DNA of 38,227 bases from Alphaproteobacteria bacterium UBA5343 (GTDB taxonomy: Bacteria > Pseudomonadota > Alphaproteobacteria > RF32 > UBA5343): assembly GCA_002410125.1 (NCBI GenBank), contig DHQH01000079.1, forward strand, positions 400 through 38,626. Reading direction: 5' to 3'. Position numbers and translations under genes: made by a program. This document shows, piece after piece, positions 32,529-38,227 of this stretch. The notes beneath the pieces are model-generated. The model did not search any database and was not told where the DNA came from. It worked only from the letters and a program-made list of their open reading frames with translations. Each line of letters opens with the position of its first letter. The stretch's first letter is position 1.

Positions 32529-33881
32529 CTACCCTTTAACCTTCTCACCTTTTAAAGAATTAGTTGTTGCATCTATTATCTTAACATCAATTAATTTATT
32601 AATACAGTTAAAATCTGCCTCTGCATATAAGTTTTGCATATATGGAGTCCTGCCTACCAATTGTCCTTTATGTCGTCCTTTTTGTTCAAATAACACAGGC
32701 ATAGTTTTATCAATACAATCCTTATTAAATTTATTTTGATATGAAAATAACAAATCTTGCAAAATTTGTAATCTTTCAGTTTTCACATTTTCTTCTATTT
32801 GATTTTTCATAATTGCTGCTGGGGTTCCAGCCCTTTGACTATACTTAAATGAAAATGCTTGGATAAATTTCACTTCATTCACAATTCTAATTGTTTTTTC
32901 AAAATCCTTATCACTCTCTCCAGGAAAGCCCACAATAAAATCAGAACTAAACCCAATCTCAGAATTTGCTTTAAGCAATTTCTCAACCAGTCTTAAATAT
33001 TCACTAGCACTATATCTTCTATTCATTGCCTTGAGGATTATATCTGATCCTGCTTGGATAGGTAGGTGTAAATAAGGCATAAGTTCTTTGATGTTTTTAT
33101 GAGCCTCAATTAAATCATCATCAACATCGGCAGGATAAGAAGTTGTGTATCTAATTCTCTTTAACCCATCAATCTCAGCTAATTTGTTAATCAAATATGC
33201 AATATTTCGCTCTTTGCCATTCTTATCTTCACCATGATAAGAATTCACATTTTGCCCTAGCAGATTAATCTCTAAAGTTCCCGTATTAACTAAACTTTTA
33301 GCCTCTTTTAAAACATCTTCAATCGGTCTTGAATATTCAATTCCTCTAGTATAAGGAACAACACAATAAGTGCAAAAATTATCGCATCCCTCCTGAATTG
33401 CCAAAAATGAGCAAGCTCCTTGAGATTTATTGTCTGGTAAATAATCAAATTTTGGCTCCGCATAAAATTCTGTATCAATAAGACCAAAATTATTACCTTC
33501 TTCGCTATCTCTTTTGCTAAGAACTTTCTTTAGCAGTTCTGGTAGTTTGTGATAGGCAAGGGGGCCAAGAGCAATATCAACATAAGGAGCTCTTTTTATT
33601 ATAACATCATCCTCAGCCTGTACAACACAACCCATTACCACAATGATAGTATCTTTGCCTTGTTTTTCTCTTACATTTTTTACCTTTTTAGCTCGACCTA
33701 AATCAGAAAAAACTTTCTCAGCGGCTTTTTCTCTAATATGGCATGTATTAAATAAGATAATATCTCCCTCCGAGATTTTATCTGTTTCCTCATAGCCATA
33801 TTTTTTCATTAAATCCGCGATTCGTTTAGAATCATAAACATTCATTTGACAACCAAATGTTTTTATAAAAATTTTTTTCAT
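32529..33881 (-). CDS. miaB: tRNA-2-methylthio-N6-dimethylallyladenosine synthase
   Basis: Radical-SAM methylthiotransferase that modifies A37 of tRNAs reading UNN codons. The 450-residue product has the N-terminal UPF0004 domain with its three Cys (TFGCQMNVYDS, NTCHIREKAAEKVFSDLGR, GCVVQAE). The radical SAM core carries C-x3-C-x2-C (CDNFCTYCVVPYTRG) and conserved LGQNVNSY and SDFIVGFPGE. The TRAM domain (DKTMPVLFEQKGRHKGQLVGRTPYMQNLY) completes it. The start at 33881 (MKKIFIKTFGCQM) follows AAGAAGAA; the longer reading from 33968 overlaps the upstream Sel1 gene. It heads the miaB-phoH-ybeY-corC-lnt cluster. Confidence 0.97.
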   Translation of the reverse strand: MKKIFIKTFGCQMNVYDSKRIADLMKKYGYEETDKISEGDIILFNTCHIREKAAEKVFSDLGRAKKVKNVREKQGKDTIIVVMGCVVQAEDDVIIKRAPYVDIALGPLAYHKLPELLKKVLSKRDSEEGNNFGLIDTEFYAEPKFDYLPDNKSQGACSFLAIQEGCDNFCTYCVVPYTRGIEYSRPIEDVLKEAKSLVNTGTLEINLLGQNVNSYHGEDKNGKERNIAYLINKLAEIDGLKRIRYTTSYPADVDDDLIEAHKNIKELMPYLHLPIQAGSDIILKAMNRRYSASEYLRLVEKLLKANSEIGFSSDFIVGFPGESDKDFEKTIRIVNEVKFIQAFSFKYSQRAGTPAAIMKNQIEENVKTERLQILQDLLFSYQNKFNKDCIDKTMPVLFEQKGRHKGQLVGRTPYMQNLYAEADFNCINKLIDVKIIDATTNSLKGEKVKG

Positions 33882-33909
33882 TTCTTCTTTTATTTTCACT
33901 TTCAAATTC

Positions 33910-34431
33910 TTAAGGGATTTCTTTTGATAATCTTCTTCTTTTGTCAGCATGTTGTACCCATGCCCCAACCATCGGCACTACTTCATTTTCTATTACATTT
34001 TTATCAATCTGCTTTTCTAACCTTTTTTGTTTGGCCTTAGCATTTTCATTACCATAATAAGCCGCAATAGAATACCAAATCATAGCACTAACAGGTTTGC
34101 GATTAGTATCATAACTATATTTATTTTCACCCTTTAGGGCCATGTCCCCAAGTTTCAACATCGCCTCTTGATGATTGTCAGCTGCCGCAGCTCTAAAAAA
34201 ATATATTGCTCTATAATTATTTTTTTGGGCATAAATTCCATCATAAAGTCTTTTTGCATATGCATATTTATATTCAGAATTACCTTTTATATTAGCACAA
34301 GCATTATATATAGAATCAGCTGTTAGGTTTCTATTCCTTTTATCAAGCCTTTCAGCTAAGCTACACATATCTGCTCTTACAGATGATATGTTAACAAGAA
34401 AAATCAATAATATTAAAAGGTAAAATTTCAT
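33910..34431 (-). CDS. Sel1-repeat exported protein
   Basis: A 173-residue protein with a signal peptide (MKFYLLILLIFLVNISSVRA, then the mature start DMCSLAERL). Two to three Sel1-like helical repeats follow: SEYKYAYAKRLYDGIYAQKNNYRAIYFFRAAAADNHQEAMLKLGDMALKG and SAMIWYSIAAYYGNENAKAKQKRLEKQ. Such repeats act as protein-contact scaffolds, and the protein is probably periplasmic. It lies 29 bp upstream of the chosen miaB start and may be transcribed with it. No specific function can be assigned. Confidence 0.75.
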   Translation of the reverse strand: MKFYLLILLIFLVNISSVRADMCSLAERLDKRNRNLTADSIYNACANIKGNSEYKYAYAKRLYDGIYAQKNNYRAIYFFRAAAADNHQEAMLKLGDMALKGENKYSYDTNRKPVSAMIWYSIAAYYGNENAKAKQKRLEKQIDKNVIENEVVPMVGAWVQHADKRRRLSKEIP

Positions 34432-34523
34432 TTTTTAAATCTACTTAACTCCAAAATTTGAGGATATTTTAATACATATTTCTTAATATGCTATAAAAAT
34501 CGTATGATTTTTTCGAGATTCTT

Positions 34524-34552
34524 TTGAAAAATATTTCAAAAAGGTGTATATT
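34524..34552 (+). promoter_or_regulatory. Promoter of the TerB-like gene pair
   Basis: TTGAAA (34524-34529) and TATATT (34547-34552) with 17 bp spacing, about 43 bp before the chosen ATG. A 7-bp inverted repeat TTTGAAA-aata-TTTCAAA (34523-34540) overlaps the -35 and could bind a regulator. Another palindrome AAAAATC-gtat-GATTTTT lies at 34495-34512. Confidence 0.55.
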
Positions 34553-34595
34553 ATAAATACAAGATATTTTATTTAGTACGAATTTGGAGATAAAA

Positions 34596-35018
34596 ATGGA
34601 ATATATAGAACTTCTAAGTGAAGACAAAAAAATAGCTTTTATGATTGCTCTTGCTCATATTGGTCATTCAGACAATAACTTTGATGAGGATGAAAAAGCA
34701 TTCATAAAGGCAACAGCTAGTATGATAGGTATTGGCAATGATAAGTTAGGAGCAGTTGTAAAAGCCTATAGCGATAAAGAAGTGGTAGAAATTGTCAAAA
34801 CTATCAATGATAGAAGGGCTGCTTTAGAATTAATCAGAGAAATGTGTACTATTGCCCATGAAGATGGCGACCTATCAGATGAAGAAACAATTTCTATTGC
34901 TAAAATTGGTCTAGCTATGGGAGTTGATCTAGACAAGATAGAAGAAATTAGTAAATGGGTGATTGAAGGCTTAATCTGGAGAGATGAAGGTCAGTTGATT
35001 TTTGAAAAAGCAGTATGA
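34596..35018 (+). CDS. TerB-like protein
   Basis: A 140-residue all-helical acidic protein. It has two similar halves in the manner of TerB (tellurite-resistance-type) domains: KKIAFMIALAHIGHSDNNFDEDEKAFIKATASMIGIG and ALELIREMCTIAHEDGDLSDEETISIAKIGLAMGVD. Each half carries an acidic helix-loop (SDNNFDEDE, HEDGDLSDEE) that in TerB binds divalent metal. TerB domains occur in stress and envelope contexts; function here is unknown. The start at 34596 follows GGAGATAAAA; the TTG at 34584 is rejected. It has its own promoter and is followed after 20 bp by an unknown gene with a strong AGGAGG site. Confidence 0.65.
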   Translation: MEYIELLSEDKKIAFMIALAHIGHSDNNFDEDEKAFIKATASMIGIGNDKLGAVVKAYSDKEVVEIVKTINDRRAALELIREMCTIAHEDGDLSDEETISIAKIGLAMGVDLDKIEEISKWVIEGLIWRDEGQLIFEKAV

Positions 35019-35038
35019 TGCTGTTTTAGGAGGCTGTT

Positions 35039-35824
35039 ATGGCAGATTTAAAAAATAATAATGACTTAAATGAAACAAAAATAAAAATCCAGCAAGAAAA
35101 CCCTGAGTTAACTGGATCACAAGTTCATGCTATAGCCCTAGCTATTTCAGAAGAGAAATCTGGTGCAGAAATTGGTAGTACTAATGAATATTATAATATG
35201 ATGGAACATGGTGAACGAATTGTTAATGAATTCAACGATGGTGTGATAACTCACGATGACCTAAATCATTACTTTGATTTTACAAAAGAGTTATATGAAA
35301 GAGAAGTAGAAATTAATATGTCTATCGGTATAATAGAGGGGATTCCTGCAACTCATATGACTCCATTTATCAAAGAGAGGTTAGATCTCCTAAAAGAAAA
35401 AAGAATGAAACTAGTTCAAACCAGACAAATTATTGATAGAGCTACAGATGGTAAAAGATATGTCAATGAGCAGGAAGTAACCCCAAAAGAACAAAAAATG
35501 GCAGGAAATTTAAAAAAAGCCCTTGTTTACACTGCAGCAGGCAAAGAAATACCAACTCATGCGGCAAGGATGATGGGTATTGAAGTTCCACAAGATGTAG
35601 CTCAGATGTCACTAATGAAAAGACAAGAAAAAGCAAATGAAATAGTTACTGAAGAGAATTTAGGCGATAGGCTAAATAGACTAAGAGGGTTGGCTGGTAA
35701 GACAGAAGCTAATCATATCAGAAAGGCAGAGCTAATGAAAAAAAGAAACATTTCTCATGCTTTCAACTCACAAGAAGCTCAAGCCTTATTGGCGCAAAGG
35801 GCTGAGACAGAAAGAAGTTTATAA
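35039..35824 (+). CDS. Hypothetical protein, 261 aa, partner of the TerB-like gene
   Basis: I do not recognise this gene. The product is soluble, strongly charged and helical, without signal peptide or membrane segment. The N-terminal part reads QQENPELTGSQVHAIALAIS, the middle has a helical stretch rich in K/R/E (FIKERLDLLKEKRMKLVQTRQIIDRAT), and the C-terminal half is basic (MKRQEKANEIVTEENLGDRLNRLRGLAGKTEANHIRKAELMKKR). Its ribosome binding site (AGGAGG) is one of the best in the window. It is probably co-transcribed with the TerB-like gene and ends in a strong terminator. The pair may form one functional unit, but what it does cannot be told. Confidence 0.6.
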   Translation: MADLKNNNDLNETKIKIQQENPELTGSQVHAIALAISEEKSGAEIGSTNEYYNMMEHGERIVNEFNDGVITHDDLNHYFDFTKELYEREVEINMSIGIIEGIPATHMTPFIKERLDLLKEKRMKLVQTRQIIDRATDGKRYVNEQEVTPKEQKMAGNLKKALVYTAAGKEIPTHAARMMGIEVPQDVAQMSLMKRQEKANEIVTEENLGDRLNRLRGLAGKTEANHIRKAELMKKRNISHAFNSQEAQALLAQRAETERSL

Positions 35825-35856
35825 AATCTTATAACATTTTGTTGAATTTATATTAT

Positions 35857-35892
35857 ATAAGTGATACTTCTTATAGTATCACTTATTTTTTT
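35857..35892 (+). terminator. Rho-independent terminator of the TerB-like gene pair
   Basis: A perfect 12-bp stem ATAAGTGATACT (35857-35868)/AGTATCACTTAT (35875-35886) with a six-base loop, followed by a run of T. It begins 33 bp after the stop and directly precedes the yggT gene. Confidence 0.92.
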
Positions 35893-35911
35893 AATTAATA
35901 TGAGGCATATC

Positions 35912-36211
35912 ATGGGAGCAATTTTAGAACCAATTTTTTATATCCTAAGCATTTTAATGGATCTATATGTAAAAGTAATAGTAATAGAGGTTATCCTTAA
36001 TTGGTGTATAGCTTTAGGTATTGTGTCTACTTCAAATGATATTGTTGCAAGAATAGAAGAATTCTTAAATAAACTAACAGAGCCTTTATATAAAATTGTA
36101 AGAAGATATATTCCCCCAATCGCAGGAATTGATATCTCTCCAGTTGTACTGATCTTATTTATGATTTTTGCTCAAAGATTAGTCTATAGAATTGGTGAGT
36201 TATTAATCTAG
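35912..36211 (+). CDS. YggT-family membrane protein
   Basis: A 99-residue membrane protein with two or more helices (ILEPIFYILSILMDLYVKVIVIEVILNWCIALGI and ISPVVLILFMIFAQRLVYRIGELL). It carries the signature of the YggT family, EEFLNKLTEPLYKIVRRYIPPIAGIDISP. YggT proteins are widespread and may aid envelope or osmotic-stress homeostasis; the role is unproven. I chose the ATG at 35912, preceded by AGG; the longer reading from 35861 starts inside the terminator. Its stop overlaps the next gene's GTG start by one base. Confidence 0.9.
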   Translation: MGAILEPIFYILSILMDLYVKVIVIEVILNWCIALGIVSTSNDIVARIEEFLNKLTEPLYKIVRRYIPPIAGIDISPVVLILFMIFAQRLVYRIGELLI

Positions 36212-36519
36212 TGTCATTTTTCACTATCAAAGACCAAAATAGCCTAATTTTATCGATTAAATTAACTCCTAATGCCAAAAAAACATCAATAATTGGTGTT
36301 TCTTGTGACGATAAATATGGACATTTTATAAAGATTAGTGTTACAACTATCCCAGAAAAAGGAAAAGCTAATAAAGACCTAATAGCTTTCCTCTCAAAAA
36401 CCTTAAAAATAGCTAAATCAAATTTTGAAATAATATCAGGCATGACTGATAGATATAAAAAAATTATGATAATAGGCGATGTGGAATATATAGAAGAAAA
36501 ATTAAAGAGGCTGAAATGA
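36211..36519 (+). CDS. DUF167 family protein (YggU-like)
   Basis: A 102-residue protein of the DUF167/YggU family, seen from LSIKLTPNAKKTSIIGVSCDD, VTTIPEKGKANKDLIAFLSKTLKIAKSNFEIISGMTDRYKKIMI. The family's typical KxxI...PxxGKANxxLixxL pattern is present. Function is unknown. The start is a GTG that overlaps the last base of the yggT stop. Its own stop overlaps the folD start as ATGA, so yggT, this gene and folD are translationally coupled; this trio order is familiar from Alphaproteobacteria. Confidence 0.92.
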   Translation: MSFFTIKDQNSLILSIKLTPNAKKTSIIGVSCDDKYGHFIKISVTTIPEKGKANKDLIAFLSKTLKIAKSNFEIISGMTDRYKKIMIIGDVEYIEEKLKRLK

Positions 36520-37382
36520 CAATATTAATAGACGGCAAAAAAATAGCATCCCAAATAAAAGAGAATATTAAAAAAGAATTAGAAAGCCTTACTTCTAAGC
36601 CATCTTTTGCAATAATTTTAGTCGGCAATAACTCAGCAAGTGAGATTTATGTTAGAAACAAAATAAGGGAAGCTCAAAATATTGGTATTATTGCTAACCT
36701 TTTTCGATTTTCAGAAGATGTAACCCAGTCAGAGATTACTAACAAAATAAAAGAATTAAATAAAGATGATAATACTCACGGTATTATTATTCAAATGCCT
36801 CTTCCCAAACAAATAGATACTAAAGAAATAATAAATATCATAAATCCAAGTAAAGATGTTGATGGTTTTAACCCTATAAATGTTGGAAAACTCAATATAG
36901 GTATTGAAAAAGATACCTTATTACCATGTACCCCAAAAGGATGCATTTATTTATTAAAAACTATTGAAGAAAATTTATCTGGTAAAAATGCTCTTGTCAT
37001 TGGTAGATCAAATATTGTTGGTCGTCCGCTTGCTAATCTTTTGGTTCATGAAAATTGCACCGTAACTATGGCCCACTCTCATACTAAAAACCTAAAAGAT
37101 TTATGTCTCAATTCAGACATTATCATTTCTGCAGTTGGCTCGCCAAATTTAGTAACCGCTGATATGATAAAGAAAGATGCAATATTAATTGATGTTGCAA
37201 TCAATCAAAAGGGTATGACAGAATCAGGAAAGCATATTTTATGTGGTGATATGGATTATAATTCAATACTAGGAGCAGGTATCGCTAAAGCAATTTCTCC
37301 TGTTCCAGGTGGTGTTGGTCCTATGACAATCGCTATGTTGTTATCAAATGTGTTAACAGCTTATAATAATAATTCAAAATAA
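36516..37382 (+). CDS. folD: Methylenetetrahydrofolate dehydrogenase/cyclohydrolase
   Basis: Bifunctional enzyme that turns 5,10-methylene-THF into 10-formyl-THF for purine and fMet synthesis. The 288-residue protein has SFAIILVGNNSASEIYVRNKIREAQNIGI with the catalytic Tyr and Lys, then IIIQMPLPKQID, KDVDGFNPINVGKL and PCTPKGC. The NADP-binding motif is ALVIGRSNIVGRPLANLL, and the C-terminal signature is SPVPGGVGPMTIAMLLSN. Length is normal. The ATG overlaps the DUF167 stop, so translation is coupled. Confidence 0.98.
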   Translation: MTILIDGKKIASQIKENIKKELESLTSKPSFAIILVGNNSASEIYVRNKIREAQNIGIIANLFRFSEDVTQSEITNKIKELNKDDNTHGIIIQMPLPKQIDTKEIINIINPSKDVDGFNPINVGKLNIGIEKDTLLPCTPKGCIYLLKTIEENLSGKNALVIGRSNIVGRPLANLLVHENCTVTMAHSHTKNLKDLCLNSDIIISAVGSPNLVTADMIKKDAILIDVAINQKGMTESGKHILCGDMDYNSILGAGIAKAISPVPGGVGPMTIAMLLSNVLTAYNNNSK

Positions 37383-37448
37383 TTTTACATATCTGTTTTT
37401 TAGTGGTAAATTCTTTTCAAAATTGCTTGAAATAGGATTAATCATAAA

Positions 37449-38075
37449 ATGTCACAGACCAATATTTTTAAAAGAGCCGCCGATTATTTTCACAATCTCT
37501 CAAGAAAAGTTTATGATTTAGCAATAGAGTTATCAGGCAAGCCAAAGGCAATGTATGTTTTATTTATAATCGCTTTTTTAGAAAGCTCATTCTTTCCAAT
37601 CCCTCCAGATATTTTTCTAATCCCGATGGTTTTAGCTACTCCTAAAAAGGCTTTCAAAATAGCTCTTATAGCAACCCTTGCAAGTGTCTTAGGAGGTTAT
37701 TTAGGGTATATAATAGGTTTTTATTTATATGATTTAGTGGCTCATCCAATTTTAGAATTCTATGACTATTTATCTCAATTTGAAACATTTAAAGATCATT
37801 ATAATAAATGGGGAGCATGGATTGTATTTGGAGCAGGTACAACGCCTTTCCCATATAAAGTAATAACCGTTGCATCAGGTGCGGTTAATATGGATTTATT
37901 AATTTTCGGAATAGCCTCTTTCTTATCACGAGGTCTAAGATTCTTTGCAATTTCAATATTACTTTGGAAGTTTGGAGCTCCTGTAAAGAAAATTATTGAA
38001 AAGCACTTTGGGTTATTAGCAACCTTATTCTTTATTTTGCTAGTTGCCAGTTTTATGCTACTCAAACTATTTTAG
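37449..38075 (+). CDS. YqaA/DedA-type VTT-domain membrane protein
   Basis: A 208-residue membrane protein of the YqaA subgroup of the DedA/SNARE-associated (VTT) superfamily. It has four to five hydrophobic segments and typical features: FLESSFFPIPPDIFLIPMVLATPKKAFKIALIATLASVLGGYLGYIIGFYLYD, then WGAWIVFGAGTTPFPYKVITVASGAVNM with the conserved PfPyK motif, and a C-terminal hydrophobic helix. DedA-type proteins act in lipid scrambling and proton-coupled membrane homeostasis, but this branch is poorly known. It is followed by a strong terminator and a repeat. Confidence 0.9.
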   Translation: MSQTNIFKRAADYFHNLSRKVYDLAIELSGKPKAMYVLFIIAFLESSFFPIPPDIFLIPMVLATPKKAFKIALIATLASVLGGYLGYIIGFYLYDLVAHPILEFYDYLSQFETFKDHYNKWGAWIVFGAGTTPFPYKVITVASGAVNMDLLIFGIASFLSRGLRFFAISILLWKFGAPVKKIIEKHFGLLATLFFILLVASFMLLKLF

Positions 38076-38081
38076 TTAAAC

Positions 38082-38112
38082 AAAAAGCCTCTGAAGTAAG
38101 AGGCTTTTTTAT
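38082..38112 (+). terminator. Rho-independent terminator of the YqaA-type gene
   Basis: A perfect 11-bp stem AAAAAGCCTCT (38082-38092)/AGAGGCTTTTT (38099-38109) with a six-base loop and a T tail, 7 bp after the stop. Confidence 0.93.
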
Positions 38113-38139
38113 TATAAAAGATTTTGTTTCTTGTGAAGT

Positions 38140-38216
38140 CTGAAGTATTTTGTGCGAATAGAAGTGAATTAATTTTCAAATGGGACTTCACATACATGAA
38201 GTATTTGAGCGATGTT
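38140..38216. repeat. Dispersed intergenic repeat, type B copy 2
   Basis: Aligns to 27985-28060 with the same ordered blocks, and shares an exact 19-bp word (ATTTTGTGCGAATAGAAGT, 38147-38165) with 23-41. A perfect hairpin ACTTCA-cataca-TGAAGT lies at 38185-38202; its 5' arm can instead pair with GAAGT at 38161-38165. It follows the YqaA-type terminator by 28 bp and may continue past the window. Confidence 0.65.
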
Positions 38217-38227
38217 TAAAGTTAAGC

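Noticed and set aside
1..38227. tRNA, rRNA, CRISPR array, insertion sequence or prophage
   Set aside because: Inspection of every gap found no cloverleaf, spaced direct repeats of array type, transposase or phage gene; the dispersed repeats carry no ORF.

Overview
The window is from an AT-rich (roughly one-third G+C by eye) member of the Alphaproteobacteria. The evidence is gene order. One minus-strand block runs miaB-phoH-ybeY-corC-lnt-xre-metK-trmB, then rimP-nusA-ylxR-infB-rbfA-truB-rpsO-pnp. A second runs mutM - small secreted protein - enoyl-CoA hydratase - rpsT - dnaA. A third holds dnaN-recF-gyrB. All three arrangements are typical of that class. Low G+C, decayed genes at conserved loci and short intergenic regions suggest a reduced, probably host-associated genome. 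The exact lineage cannot be fixed from sequence alone.

Layout: 1-181 is a palindromic intergenic repeat. 182-5032 (minus) carries gyrB, recF and dnaN. 5179-7043 (minus) holds a DUF218-like gene and an EamA transporter that separate dnaN from dnaA. 7092-8516 is dnaA, followed by an 800-bp gene-free stretch with purine-rich direct repeats and DnaA-box-like sites, a possible origin or control region. 9316-11756 (minus) is rpsT, ech, a small exported protein and mutM. 11795-14918 (mostly plus) is a locus that in relatives carries ubiE/ubiB/dut. Here it holds a UbiB-like protein without kinase catalytic residues, a Sel1-like periplasmic protein, a dUTPase-like protein that has lost its catalytic motifs, an orphan and an SH3-domain protein. 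15134-16525 is a nitronate monooxygenase-like flavoprotein. 16734-25775 is the translation/RNA-decay block. 25918-34431 is metK-trmB, an XRE regulator, lnt, corC, ybeY, phoH, miaB and a Sel1-like protein. 34596-38075 (plus) is a TerB-like/orphan gene pair, then yggT, a DUF167 gene, folD and a YqaA-type membrane protein.

How the genes work together: DnaA, beta clamp, RecF and GyrB cover initiation, processivity, gap repair and supercoiling. RimP, NusA, IF-2, RbfA, TruB, S15 and PNPase form the classic transcript linking 30S maturation, translation initiation and RNA turnover. MiaB, YbeY and PhoH add tRNA modification and rRNA quality control. Lnt serves lipoprotein maturation; MetK and FolD serve one-carbon metabolism.

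The most notable observations are two apparent pseudo-enzymes at the ubiB-dut locus (degenerate UbiB and degenerate dUTPase), a MutM lacking one zinc cysteine, a dispersed hairpin repeat family with a compensatory base change, and the iteron-like repeats upstream of dnaA. No rRNA, tRNA, CRISPR array, insertion sequence or prophage gene was seen.
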